From Gemmatimonadota bacterium (GTDB taxonomy: Bacteria; Gemmatimonadota; Gemmatimonadetes; Gemmatimonadales; GWC2-71-9), in NCBI GenBank assembly GCA_025350665.1, contig JANXXJ010000142.1, positions 1 to 38,984 on the forward strand: 38,984 nucleotides of DNA. Direction: 5' to 3'. Shown piece by piece: positions 1-7,807 of this stretch. Under the pieces are notes generated by a model. The model worked only from the letters and a program-made list of their open reading frames with translations, searched no databases and was not told the origin of the DNA. The stretch's first letter is position 1. Every line of letters starts with the position of its first letter. Position numbers and translations under genes: made by a program.

Positions 1-99
1 GAGGACGCCGCGCCCCAGAAACCCGGCCAGCGCCCCGCCGGACAGCACCATGAGCAAGCCCCATGTATTCAATCGGGCACCCGAGCTCGAGACCGCCAT
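1..99 (-). CDS. N-terminus of a membrane or exported protein (cut by window edge)
   Basis: An ATG at 99-97 on the minus strand opens a frame of 33 codons that runs off the window. A strong Shine-Dalgarno sequence, GAGGAG (106-111), lies six bases upstream, which supports the start. The first residues are polar (MAVSSSGARLNTW) and then turn hydrophobic (GLLMVLSGGALAGFLG), as in a first membrane helix or uncleaved signal. It is transcribed divergently from the histidine phosphatase at 300. The rest of the protein is outside the window, so no family can be given. Confidence 0.55.
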   Translation of the reverse strand, partial: MAVSSSGARLNTWGLLMVLSGGALAGFLGRGVL

Positions 100-283
100 A
101 TGCCGCTCCTCTGAATAGCCCAAGGTTCCGACACCCGACCACATCGGAACGGAGCCCCGGTTGAATTGCAACCTCGTGGCTTTGGGCGAAGATGGTATCG
201 CGCGGTGGACGATCGGAGGATGACGCCAGCCTCGTCCCGGATCGTTCACGGTATGTTTGGCGGTGCGGAAACCAGAGTCACTC

Positions 284-292
284 GAGGGAGGA
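284..292 (+). promoter_or_regulatory. Ribosome binding site that fixes the phosphatase start
   Basis: GAGGGAGGA lies seven bases before the ATG at 300. The same frame is open back to an ATG at 192, but that start has no such site and would add 36 residues unrelated to the family. The downstream start is therefore preferred. Confidence 0.7.
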
Positions 293-299
293 CGTTCCA

Positions 300-848
300 A
301 TGATCCAGCTCCACCTGCTCGTCCTGTTGGCCGGGTCGCCGGTCCGAACCCGGACGGTGGAAACCACGCCGGCGCAGATCGTCCTGATCCGTCATGCCGA
401 GAAGCCGGACGATCCGGCCAATCCGCATCTCTCGGCGGCGGGCCTGCTGCGGGCGAAGCAGTTGGTGACCTTCATCACCACCGACCCGGACGTCGGCCGG
501 TTCGGGTTGCCGGTGGCGCTCTACGCGACCCGGACCACCAACGATGGCAACGGTCAGCGAACCCAGGAAACGCTGGCGCCGCTCAGCCAGGCGCTCAAGG
601 TTCCGGTATTGACACCTTACCTCGGCCGGAAGCCGGGCGCCCTGGCCCGGCTGATTCTGTCATCGAAGGCGTTCGCGGGAAAGACGGTACTCATCTGCTG
701 GAACCACGAAAACATCCCGGCACTGGCGGCGGCCCTTGGCGTCTTTCCGGTGCCGCGGGCCTGGAAGAAAAAGAACTTCGACCGCGTCTACGTCATTTCG
801 TACCGTGAGGGAAAAGCCACGCTGTCGAAGATGCGGTACGGCAACTAG
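300..848 (+). CDS. Histidine phosphatase superfamily protein
   Basis: This 182-residue protein has the branch 1 histidine phosphatase signature RHAEKP at residues 31-36, where the His is the phospho-acceptor. A downstream Arg stands in the context TRTTNDGNGQRTQET, and a second histidine in CWNHENIP probably completes the phosphate pocket. The first 20 or so residues are hydrophobic (IQLHLLVLLAG) and may be a short signal peptide, so the enzyme could be periplasmic; this is uncertain. The start follows a strong ribosome binding site. Substrate cannot be predicted: the superfamily covers mutases, SixA-like protein phosphatases and sugar phosphatases. It stands alone, converging on the SDR gene 21 bases further on. 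Confidence 0.85.
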   Translation: MIQLHLLVLLAGSPVRTRTVETTPAQIVLIRHAEKPDDPANPHLSAAGLLRAKQLVTFITTDPDVGRFGLPVALYATRTTNDGNGQRTQETLAPLSQALKVPVLTPYLGRKPGALARLILSSKAFAGKTVLICWNHENIPALAAALGVFPVPRAWKKKNFDRVYVISYREGKATLSKMRYGN

Positions 849-869
849 GACGGCGGGCCGACGCCGCGG

Positions 870-1835
870 TCAGCGCCCCGTCTCCGCCAGCGCCTTGTCC
901 AGCATCGCGACCAGCGAGTCGCGACTGACGCTGTATTTCTGGCCCAGGTTGAGCTCCGCCACTGTCTGGAACAGCTTCCGCAGGGTCAGATCGGCCTGCC
1001 CCTGGTTAGGCACTACGAGGTATCGGAGCTTCGGGTGCGGATCGGACAGCGCCGCAAAGGCCGCTTCCGCCACGTCGTCCGGCTCGGCGTCGCGCGAAAT
1101 CCCCTTCGCAAAATCGGCAATCCGTCGCATATCCTGCTCGTAGGGGCCCTCGAACGTCCTGCCCTTGGCCTCCATGCGGGCCAGGAGAGACTTGCCGATT
1201 TCCGTCTGGTAGTTCCCCGGCTCGAGGACGCTCACCTTCACGTCGAATCGGGCCATCTCGGCGGCCAGCGCGTCGACGAAGGCCTCGACCGCGTGCTTGC
1301 TCATGCTGTACGGACCCGACATGGATCCCGACACGAAGCCCGACAACGAGCCGGTAGTCACGATCCGTCCCTTCGAGGCGATCAGCAGCTTGCTGAACGC
1401 CTTGGTCACCCGGTACGGGCCGAAGACGTTGACGTCGAGCTGGAACTTGAGATCGTCCTCGTCGATCTCGATCAGCGGCATGATCACCGCGACACCGGCG
1501 TTGTTGACGAGGCCGTAGAGACCTCGACCCGCTTTCTCGACGGTCGTCACGGCGGCTTCGATCTCCGAGGGAACGGTGACGTCGAGCCGGATCGCTTGCA
1601 CGTTCTTGATCCGGTTGAGCGCCTCCATGTCCTGCGCCTTCCGGGCACCGGCATACACGAAGTAGCCGCGCGCCGCGAGCACCTCCGTGATCTTCCGCCC
1701 GATCCCGCTGCTCGCGCCGGTCACCAGCACGGCGCGAGGCCCGTCGTTCACCTGCGCGCTGGCCACCGTGCCGCCGGGAATCGACCCAACCGCAACCATT
1801 GCGGCGACAACCCAGACGGCCGCTCGATTTCGCAT
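870..1835 (-). CDS. Short-chain dehydrogenase/reductase with an N-terminal signal peptide
   Basis: This 321-residue classical SDR has the Rossmann cofactor motif TGASSGIG (39-46), NNAG (111-114), and the catalytic Ser163, Tyr176 and Lys180 (YSMSK). It is an NAD(P)-dependent oxidoreductase of unknown substrate. Unusually, the Rossmann motif is preceded by a convincing Sec-type signal: MRNR, a hydrophobic stretch, then ASA before Gln28. A cytoplasmic SDR would normally start directly at the Rossmann strand. The ATG at 1835 was chosen because GAGG lies six bases upstream; a TTG two codons earlier sits on top of that site. The C-terminal region of about 70 residues after the active site is longer than in FabG-type enzymes. 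It is monocistronic, on the minus strand. Confidence 0.85.
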   Translation of the reverse strand: MRNRAAVWVVAAMVAVGSIPGGTVASAQVNDGPRAVLVTGASSGIGRKITEVLAARGYFVYAGARKAQDMEALNRIKNVQAIRLDVTVPSEIEAAVTTVEKAGRGLYGLVNNAGVAVIMPLIEIDEDDLKFQLDVNVFGPYRVTKAFSKLLIASKGRIVTTGSLSGFVSGSMSGPYSMSKHAVEAFVDALAAEMARFDVKVSVLEPGNYQTEIGKSLLARMEAKGRTFEGPYEQDMRRIADFAKGISRDAEPDDVAEAAFAALSDPHPKLRYLVVPNQGQADLTLRKLFQTVAELNLGQKYSVSRDSLVAMLDKALAETGR

Positions 1836-1873
1836 GCCCAACCTCGATGTGGAAGTGAACCCGCGGCCGTAAT

Positions 1874-2066
1874 ATGGCGGCCGCCGGCCAAGCCGCCAGC
1901 CAGTCCGCCTCTATTTCCGACGCCAAGAACCGCCTGAGCGCCCTGGTCGCCGGTCCGCCTCGGCCGAGGCGTCCCGCCCCGAGTGATCGGCCTGGCCCAG
2001 GAGGGCCTGGCCCGGGGTCCGAGCTCGGTCGACGTCCTGCTGGCCGAGCGGGCGGAGAGTCGATGG
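1874..2066 (+). pseudogene. Degenerate Phd/YefM-type antitoxin remnant
   Basis: No intact gene is seen between 1836 and 2199, but two fragments in different frames resemble the ends of a Phd/YefM antitoxin. From 1910 to 1954 one frame reads SISDAKNRLSALVAG, the usual N-terminal DNA-binding start of the family. From 1983 to 2066 another frame reads GLAQEGLAR, then SSVDVLLAERAESRW, the usual C-terminal toxin-binding end. The middle of the protein is missing and the frame is shifted. An intact antitoxin with the same layout follows at 2235. No matching toxin remnant is recognisable after it. The reading rests on short motifs only. Confidence 0.4.
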
Positions 2067-2199
2067 GGGTCGACCAGCAACTGCCCTCCGCCGCCAGGCG
2101 CGCGGGGTTCGAGGTCCTTCCGGCCTGACCCTGGAATGACTGGCTCAATCTCTGAAGGAAACCAGCGGCTCGCCCCGATGCTCCCCCAGGTTCAGATAT

Positions 2200-2224
2200 T
2201 TGACTAGTCTGACTAGTTTATATA
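2200..2224 (+). promoter_or_regulatory. Tandem operator and AT-rich promoter of the toxin-antitoxin pair
   Basis: The octamer TGACTAGT occurs twice with a 9-base period (2201-2208 and 2210-2217). Each copy contains the palindrome ACTAGT. A TATATATC stretch follows at 2219-2226 and the antitoxin ATG is at 2235. TTGACT at 2200-2205 may serve as a -35 element, though spacing to the AT-rich stretch is short. No ribosome binding site is visible, so the transcript may be leaderless. Tandem palindromes over the promoter fit autorepression by the antitoxin complex, which is known for this class. Confidence 0.55.
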
Positions 2225-2234
2225 TCGTTGGTAT

Positions 2235-2507
2235 ATGACCAGGACCTACTCGCTTTACGAAGCCAAAGCACGGCTCTCCGCAATCATCCGTCAGGTCCGC
2301 GAGGGGCAGCGCGTCACCGTAACCGTCCATGGCCGGCCAGTCGCCGAGATCCGCCCCGTGACCGCCGACCGCCCCGGAATCAAAGCCCGGCTCGCCACAC
2401 TGACGGACCGAGGGATTCTGGTGCGGCCCGCCGGCGGCCGGCCACCCCGCGCCGTCGTCCGGCGACCTGGGGCCCTCACCCGGTTCCTGGCCGAGCGCGA
2501 CTCATGA
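2235..2507 (+). CDS. Phd/YefM-family antitoxin
   Basis: This 90-residue protein begins MTRTYSLYEAKARLSAII and continues with a VTVTVHGRPVAEI segment. That is the standard Phd/YefM fold, which dimerises and binds its own operator. The C-terminus (ALTRFLAERDS) matches the toxin-neutralising tail of PIN-partnered members. It overlaps the toxin gene by four bases (ATGA), so translation is coupled and the antitoxin comes first. The tandem TGACTAGT operator lies directly upstream. Pairing with a PIN toxin makes this a VapBC-type module, although the antitoxin is of the Phd rather than the AbrB fold. Confidence 0.88.
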   Translation: MTRTYSLYEAKARLSAIIRQVREGQRVTVTVHGRPVAEIRPVTADRPGIKARLATLTDRGILVRPAGGRPPRAVVRRPGALTRFLAERDS

Positions 2508-2884
2508 ACGTGGCGTACGTCGATACCTCGTGCCTGGTGGCGATCGCGTTCGGGGAGAAGGGCGGCCGGGCGATGGGCCGGCGGCTCAAGGAGTTCGACG
2601 AACTCGTCTCGGCCAATCTGCTTGAAGCGGAGCTGTTGGCGGCGTTCCGCCGCGAAGGAGTGGCCGAGGCCGCCGATCTCCCGGTCCCGGTGTCCTGGAT
2701 CATCCCGGACCGGCCGCTCTCGGCCGAAATCGCCCGGGTGCTCGCGGCCGGCTACGTCCGAGGGGCTGACTGCTGGCACTTGGCAACGGCGCTCTATCTG
2801 GCGGAGACACCCGCAGACATCAACTTCCTCAGTCTCGACACCCGGCAGATGCAGGTGGCGGCGGAGTTGGGGTTCGGGCGCTGA
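2504..2884 (+). CDS. PIN-domain ribonuclease toxin (VapC-like)
   Basis: This 126-residue PIN-domain protein carries the acidic active-site set: Asp in AYVDTSCLV near the start, Glu in EAELLAAF, Asp in GADCWHLATAL and Asp in FLSLDTRQ. PIN toxins of the VapC family cleave tRNA or rRNA with magnesium. The ATG at 2504 overlaps the antitoxin stop, giving coupled translation. Length and motif order are complete, so it should be active when not neutralised. Such pairs are common in free-living bacteria, and nothing else here marks a mobile element apart from the neighbouring antitoxin remnant. Confidence 0.88.
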   Translation: MNVAYVDTSCLVAIAFGEKGGRAMGRRLKEFDELVSANLLEAELLAAFRREGVAEAADLPVPVSWIIPDRPLSAEIARVLAAGYVRGADCWHLATALYLAETPADINFLSLDTRQMQVAAELGFGR

Positions 2885-2976
2885 CGCGGCGCTGGTTGCG
2901 ACCTCGTGGCCGGCCGGCGGTTCCTGAGGGAAACTCGCCAGCGACAACGGCCGAAGCCGATGCCGGCTCTGCCTCC

Positions 2977-3984
2977 TTACCGCCCTCCGCCCCGCACCGC
3001 CGCGACCACGTCGGCCACCGCCGCGATCACCACGTCGGGCCGATCGAACTGGATATAGTGCGACGCGTCCGGCAGGACCACTTGCCGGCCCGCCGTCGAC
3101 CACCGCGTCTCCTCCTGGTGCATCTCGAGCCACATCTTCTTCTGGGCCTGAGCCTGTTCCTCGGTGATCCCGGCCGTGCGTCGCTCCCCGGCAGACATCG
3201 GCTTCATCGCCGTCAGGACCACGAGCGGCCGGTCGCCGAGGTTCCGGGCCCCCGCGGCCTCGGCGAGGATGGCGTGGAGGGCGTGCATCTCGGTGATCGC
3301 CCCGCGGATCGCGCGCGGCGCCCAGGCGCTCTGCGCCCGCGCGGCGTCCAGCGGCTGGTTGGGCATCGGCTTGCCCTGGCCGGTCAGAAGTCGCACCACG
3401 CCGGTCCACGACAGGGCCCCGGCGACCTCGAGCGCCCGGACGGCGATGTTTTCCGTGGAGATCCCGATCTGCTTGAACCGGATGAACTGCTCCGGGTGGG
3501 TTGCATCCACCATCACGAGGCCGGCTACCTCATCGCCGTAGCGCTTCGTGAAGAGCAGGTTGATCGGCCCGCCCAGCGAATGGCCGACCAGCACGAACGG
3601 CGCCCGTTCCCCGCCGGCGGTGAGCGCCGCGTGGAGGTCCTCCACGACGCCGACCGGCGTGAACGCGGGCGTCGGGTCGCTCCACATGATCCCAGCACGG
3701 GAGTAGGCGCAGGTGCGAGTGGTCCGGGCGATCGAGTCATGGACCGCCGACCAGCTGAGCGCGCCGCCGCCGTCGAGCCCGTGGATCAGGACGACCGTGG
3801 GCGAGCCGCTGCCCCGGCAGTCGAGCTGGATCTTGCGGCCGCCGATGTCCACCAGTTTGCCCGGCGGGGGGAACCGGCGGGCCGCCGCCCGCTGCGCGAG
3901 CTGTTCCCAGACGGCGCCGACGCCAAGAACCAGCAGGAGCAGGGCGAGGAGCCCGAGCGCGATCTTCTTCAACACGGGTATCAT
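2977..3984 (-). CDS. Membrane-anchored alpha/beta hydrolase
   Basis: This 335-residue protein starts with one hydrophobic helix after a KK pair (residues 6-25), consistent with a signal anchor or secretion signal. The alpha/beta hydrolase fold follows: oxyanion-loop motif VLIHGLDGG (65-73), nucleophile elbow GHSLGG (Ser136), and a late catalytic His in DASHYIQFDRP. A loop near the C-terminal third is rich in Met and Gln, as in cap regions. Substrate is unknown; esterase, lipase or haloperoxidase-like members all look similar at this level. It is transcribed towards the PIN toxin gene and divergently from the D-aminoacylase, with 132 bases between the two starts that must hold both promoters. 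Confidence 0.85.
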   Translation of the reverse strand: MIPVLKKIALGLLALLLLVLGVGAVWEQLAQRAAARRFPPPGKLVDIGGRKIQLDCRGSGSPTVVLIHGLDGGGALSWSAVHDSIARTTRTCAYSRAGIMWSDPTPAFTPVGVVEDLHAALTAGGERAPFVLVGHSLGGPINLLFTKRYGDEVAGLVMVDATHPEQFIRFKQIGISTENIAVRALEVAGALSWTGVVRLLTGQGKPMPNQPLDAARAQSAWAPRAIRGAITEMHALHAILAEAAGARNLGDRPLVVLTAMKPMSAGERRTAGITEEQAQAQKKMWLEMHQEETRWSTAGRQVVLPDASHYIQFDRPDVVIAAVADVVAAVRGGGR

Positions 3985-4116
3985 GGTCACCGAGGCTGGC
4001 TGGTTGTGACTTCGGCGAAGAGGGCTCTGATCGCGCAGCCTAATGGTACCGCCACCCGACTGTTTGCGGCATCCTGCGTCTGGCCACGCTCCGCCGCGAC
4101 TGCTAGGATTCCACCC

Positions 4117-6057
4117 ATGATCTCCTCTCCAACCACCCGGGCGGCTGGCCTCGGCCTCGGCCTCGCGGCCGCCTTCGCCCCCGCCGCCCCCGCGCCGCGG
4201 TACGACCTCATCATCCGCCACGGCCTGATCGTCGATGGCACCGGCGCGCCCCGCTTTACGGGAGACATCGCGATCACCGGCGGCCGGATCGCCCGGATCG
4301 GAAACCTGGCCCGCGCCACCGCCACCGCCGAGATCGACGCCACCGGCCTCATGGTGACCCCCGGGTTCATCAACACCCATAGCCACGCCTCGCCCGCCGC
4401 CCTCCCGACGGCCGAGAACATGCTGACCCAGGGCGTCACCACCGAACTGCTGAACGCCGACGGCGGCGGGCCGATCGACTTGAACGTCCAGCTCGAGCCG
4501 ATCGAGAAGAACGGTCTGGCGCTGAACGTGGGCGCGAGCATCGGCTTCAACGCCGTCTGGCAGAGCGTGATGGGACTCTCCAACCGCCGCGCCACTGATG
4601 ACGACATCGCGACGATGCGGGCGCTGATCGTGAAGGGGCTGGAATCGGGCGCCTATGGCGTGTCCGCGGGCCTCGACTACAAGCCGGCGTACTTCGCCAC
4701 CACCGATGAAGTGGTGAAGGTCCTCGAACCCGCGGGCCGGTGGCGGACCTTCTTCCCGAATCACGACCGGACGATCCCCGAACTGGGCTACAGCTCCCGC
4801 GCCGGCATGGAGGAAACCCGCGCCATCGGGGAACGGGCCGGCCTGGTGCCCGAGTTCACCCACATGAAGGTGCAGGGTCACGAGCAGGGCACCGCCGCCC
4901 AGGTCGTGGCGATGATGGACAGCGCCAGCGCCGCTGGCCGGTGGATCGCCACCGATGTCTATCCTTACCTCGCGGGCCAGACCGCCCTCTCGGCCCTGAT
5001 CATCCCCGGCTGGGCCCAGGACGGCGGCACCGAAGCGATGCGGGCCCGGTTCCGCGACTCGACCCTGCGCGCGAAGATCATCAAGGAAGCGGACGACGCC
5101 ATCAAGGCCCGCTTCAACGGTCCCCAGAGCATCATGGTGACCGGCACCCGCCGGCTCTCCGACATCATGACGGAGACCGGTTCCCCCACCGCCGGCGCCG
5201 CCGTGGTGAAAGTGCTCGAGACCGAATCCCCCTGGGCCATCCTCGGCTTCGGCATCGAGCCCGACCTGGTCAGGCTCATGCAGTACCACTCCGCCTCGAT
5301 CGCCTGCGACTGCGGCGCCAACGTCGGGGGCCGAGGGCACCCGCGCTATTTCGGAACCTTCCCGCGGGTCCTCGGCCGCTACGTCCGGGAGCAGCACATC
5401 ATGAGTTGGGAGGACGCCATCCGGAAAATGAGCGGCCTCCCCGCCGCGATGATGGGACTCACCGACCGCGGCCTGCTGGCGCCCGGCATGGCGGCGGACA
5501 TCGCAGTTTTCGACACCGCCACCGTGATCGACCACGCGACCTTCGAGAAGCCCGATGCCTGGTCGGAGGGGATCAAGGACGTGATTGTAAACGGCCATGT
5601 GGCGCTCATGGACGGCAAGGCCACGGGTGACAAGGGCGGCCTGGTCCTCCGCCGCACCGGCGCCAGCCCCAGCCACCCGATGGATCTCGCCTCGGCGCGC
5701 AAGTTGACCGCGTCCGGCACCCTCACCGGTTCCGACGCTAAGCCCACCCGGGTGACCATTGCCCTCGGCCAGCCAGCCGGGGGCCGCCGGGCCACGGGGG
5801 TGCTGAAAGTGGGCTCGGTCACGGCCGCGACGTTAGGCACGCTCCAGACCGCTGACCGGTGGGCCACCATCACCGGCCGGGCCACGGTCCAGGGGGCGGA
5901 CCGGGCCTTCACCCTGATCGTGGACGGCGCCGATCCGCTGGCCGAAGGCACTCTGGTTACCGTGACCATGGCGGTGGACGGCTTGCCGGCCATTCAGGGG
6001 CAACTCAAGGGTTCCGTCGCGATGCTTCCGAGGGCCCGCCCGCCCAGAGCCCGGTGA
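4117..6057 (+). CDS. D-aminoacylase / N-acyl-D-amino-acid deacylase family amidohydrolase
   Basis: This 646-residue exported amidohydrolase has a signal-like N-terminus ending APAAPA, followed by the beta-sandwich start YDLIIRHGLIVDGTG (29-43). The metal motif THSH lies at 87-90. The segment GAYGVSAGLDYKPAY is typical of D-aminoacylases, and later ligands are His in NHDRT, His in FTHMKVQG and Asp in ACDCGA. The family removes acyl groups from N-acyl-D-amino acids. Two departures: the zinc-ligand Cys of characterised D-aminoacylases (Cys96 of the Alcaligenes enzyme) is replaced here by NADGGG, and about 110 extra residues follow the usual end (after DGKATGDKGG). AGGA at 4105-4108 supports the start. 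Its stop overlaps the GTG of the next regulator gene. Confidence 0.85.
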   Translation: MISSPTTRAAGLGLGLAAAFAPAAPAPRYDLIIRHGLIVDGTGAPRFTGDIAITGGRIARIGNLARATATAEIDATGLMVTPGFINTHSHASPAALPTAENMLTQGVTTELLNADGGGPIDLNVQLEPIEKNGLALNVGASIGFNAVWQSVMGLSNRRATDDDIATMRALIVKGLESGAYGVSAGLDYKPAYFATTDEVVKVLEPAGRWRTFFPNHDRTIPELGYSSRAGMEETRAIGERAGLVPEFTHMKVQGHEQGTAAQVVAMMDSASAAGRWIATDVYPYLAGQTALSALIIPGWAQDGGTEAMRARFRDSTLRAKIIKEADDAIKARFNGPQSIMVTGTRRLSDIMTETGSPTAGAAVVKVLETESPWAILGFGIEPDLVRLMQYHSASIACDCGANVGGRGHPRYFGTFPRVLGRYVREQHIMSWEDAIRKMSGLPAAMMGLTDRGLLAPGMAADIAVFDTATVIDHATFEKPDAWSEGIKDVIVNGHVALMDGKATGDKGGLVLRRTGASPSHPMDLASARKLTASGTLTGSDAKPTRVTIALGQPAGGRRATGVLKVGSVTAATLGTLQTADRWATITGRATVQGADRAFTLIVDGADPLAEGTLVTVTMAVDGLPAIQGQLKGSVAMLPRARPPRAR

Positions 6058-7706
6058 AACGCTCCACCCCGGGCCCCGACCCGGCCCTCACCGCGGCTCA
6101 CACCGCCATTGCCAAATGCGACTGGCAGGGCGCCGCCCGCGCGGCGCGCCGGTCCCTCCAGGACACCGAGACCGCCGAGGGCCATGAACTCCTCGGCCTC
6201 ACGGCCTGGTGGCTGAGCGAGGCCGACACCCTGTTCCGCTGCCGTGAGCGGGCCTACCGCCTCTACCTCGACCGCGGCGATGTCCGCCGCGCCGCCCGGA
6301 TGGCCACCTGGCTCGACTGGGACTACCGCGCCTTCCGCGGCGAGCCCGTGGTGGCCAACGGCTGGCTCCGCCGGGCCCGGCGGATTCTCGAGGGCCACCA
6401 CGACACCCCGGAATACGGCTGGCTCCTCCTCCGCGAGGCCGATGCGATTCTCGGCCAGAACGCTCTGAAGGCCGCCGCCGGGGCCGCCCAGGCCGCCACG
6501 TTAGGCCGGCGCCATCGGAATGCCGACCTCGAATTCCTGGCCCTCTCCCTCCAGGGGCTGGCCCAGGTGGCCGCCGGCAGCGTCACGGCCGGCATGCATC
6601 AGCTCGACGAGGCCACCGCCGCCGTGGTGGCCGGCGAGTTTGCCGACCAGTGCGCGGCCGGCGTCGCCTGTTGCCACCTGATCGCGGCCTGCGAGCTGGT
6701 CCGGGACTTCGACCGCGCCGGACAATGGTGCGGCCGGGTTCGCGAGTATTGCCGGCGCTGGGACCACCCGCCGCTCTTTGCCGTCTGCCGGACCCAGTAC
6801 GCCGGCGTGCTGGTCTCGAATGGCGACTGGGCCGGTGCCGAAACCGAGCTGGCCTCCGCCCTGAAGGAACTGGCCGAACTCAGGCCCGGCTGGATTGCCC
6901 TTGGCTACCTGCGACTTGGCGATCTGCGCCGCCGGCAGGGCCGGCTCGACGAGGCCAAGGCGATTTTCGAACGGTTCGCCGCCGCGCCGGATGCGGCGCT
7001 CGGGCTGGCCGCCATTGCCCTCGACCGCGGCATCCCCGCCGAGGCTGAGCGACTGGCGCGCCAGGTCCTCCGCCACTCGGCGCGCGGCAACCACACGGCC
7101 CGGGCCAGCGCGTTGGAGCTGATCGTCCTGGCCTCGGCGGCCGGCGGCCGATCGGCCGGGGCGGCCGCAGAGATGGCCGAGCTCGAGGAACTGGCCTCGA
7201 GCATCGAGTCCGAATCCATCTGGGCCAGCGCCCGGCTCGCCGCCGGAACCCTTGCCGCCGCCCGGGGCCAGGCCGAGCGGGCCAGGCACGCGCTCGAGGA
7301 GGCCGCCACGCTGTTCGAACGGGCCGGTACCCCGTACGATGCCCTCCGGAGCCGCCTGATCCTGGCGGAGCACCTGCTCACCGCGGGAGACGCCGATGCG
7401 TCCAACGCGGAGGCCGCCGCGGTGGCAAAGCAGGCGCACCACCTCGGCGCGGGCCAACTTGAGGCCCGCGCCCGGGCCCTCGGTCGATCGGGCACCGCCA
7501 GAACCGGCGGCAAGCTTCCACTCACCGCCCGGGAACAGGAGATCCTCGGCCAGGTGGCGCACGGCCTCACCAACCGCCGGATCGCGACCCGGCTTGGCGT
7601 GAGCCAGCACACCGTGCACCGTCACTTGGCCAATGTCTTCGTCAAACTCGGCCTCTCCTCCCGTGCGGCCGCGGTGGCCTGGGGCCTCCGACACGGCGTC
7701 GGGTGA
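6054..7706 (+). CDS. TPR-repeat LuxR-family transcriptional regulator
   Basis: This 550-residue protein is made almost wholly of TPR-like helical pairs (about residues 15-470). It ends in a LuxR/GerE helix-turn-helix: LTAREQEILGQVAHGLTNR, then IATRLGVSQHTVHRHLANVF. The layout resembles the helical and DNA-binding parts of MalT/LAL regulators but without the N-terminal STAND ATPase. How it is controlled is not visible; protein-protein contact through the TPRs is likely. The GTG start at 6054 overlaps the TGA of the D-aminoacylase (GTGA), so the two are translationally coupled. It may control use of the deacylase product, which is inference. A 12-bp hairpin lies five bases after the stop. Confidence 0.85.
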   Translation: MKRSTPGPDPALTAAHTAIAKCDWQGAARAARRSLQDTETAEGHELLGLTAWWLSEADTLFRCRERAYRLYLDRGDVRRAARMATWLDWDYRAFRGEPVVANGWLRRARRILEGHHDTPEYGWLLLREADAILGQNALKAAAGAAQAATLGRRHRNADLEFLALSLQGLAQVAAGSVTAGMHQLDEATAAVVAGEFADQCAAGVACCHLIAACELVRDFDRAGQWCGRVREYCRRWDHPPLFAVCRTQYAGVLVSNGDWAGAETELASALKELAELRPGWIALGYLRLGDLRRRQGRLDEAKAIFERFAAAPDAALGLAAIALDRGIPAEAERLARQVLRHSARGNHTARASALELIVLASAAGGRSAGAAAEMAELEELASSIESESIWASARLAAGTLAAARGQAERARHALEEAATLFERAGTPYDALRSRLILAEHLLTAGDADASNAEAAAVAKQAHHLGAGQLEARARALGRSGTARTGGKLPLTAREQEILGQVAHGLTNRRIATRLGVSQHTVHRHLANVFVKLGLSSRAAAVAWGLRHGVG

Positions 7707-7711
7707 CCTGG

Positions 7712-7748
7712 CCCGAACGGGCCATGCCGGCGGGGTGGCCCGTTCGGG
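7712..7748 (+). terminator. Strong hairpin after the LuxR gene
   Basis: CCCGAACGGGCC (7712-7723) pairs perfectly with GGCCCGTTCGGG (7737-7748) around a 13-base loop, five bases after the stop codon. There is no T tract, so it is either a GC-only terminator or an mRNA end stabiliser. Confidence 0.6.
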
Positions 7749-7807
7749 GGAAGCGACTGATTGGCGGGCGGGCTATCCTGCCTCGTCCACTTCAATCGGA
7801 GACCATC

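Noticed and set aside
125-150. Inverted repeat GTTCCG-N14-CGGAAC as a terminator or operator.
   Set aside because: Only six-base arms with a long spacer in GC-rich DNA; too weak to list.
2235-2884. A defence island or mobile element around the toxin-antitoxin pair.
   Set aside because: No integrase, transposase, terminal repeats or restriction genes; neighbours are housekeeping-like hydrolases.
2896-4116. A long open plus-strand frame continuous with the D-aminoacylase, which would add about 400 residues.
   Set aside because: It is antisense to the alpha/beta hydrolase and has no recognisable domain; the signal peptide and ribosome site place the start at 4117. High GC content keeps antisense frames open.
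3985-5676. A long minus-strand frame continuous with the alpha/beta hydrolase, opposite the D-aminoacylase.
   Set aside because: Low-complexity Gly/Ala/Arg composition typical of an antisense shadow; the hydrolase signal anchor begins at 3984.
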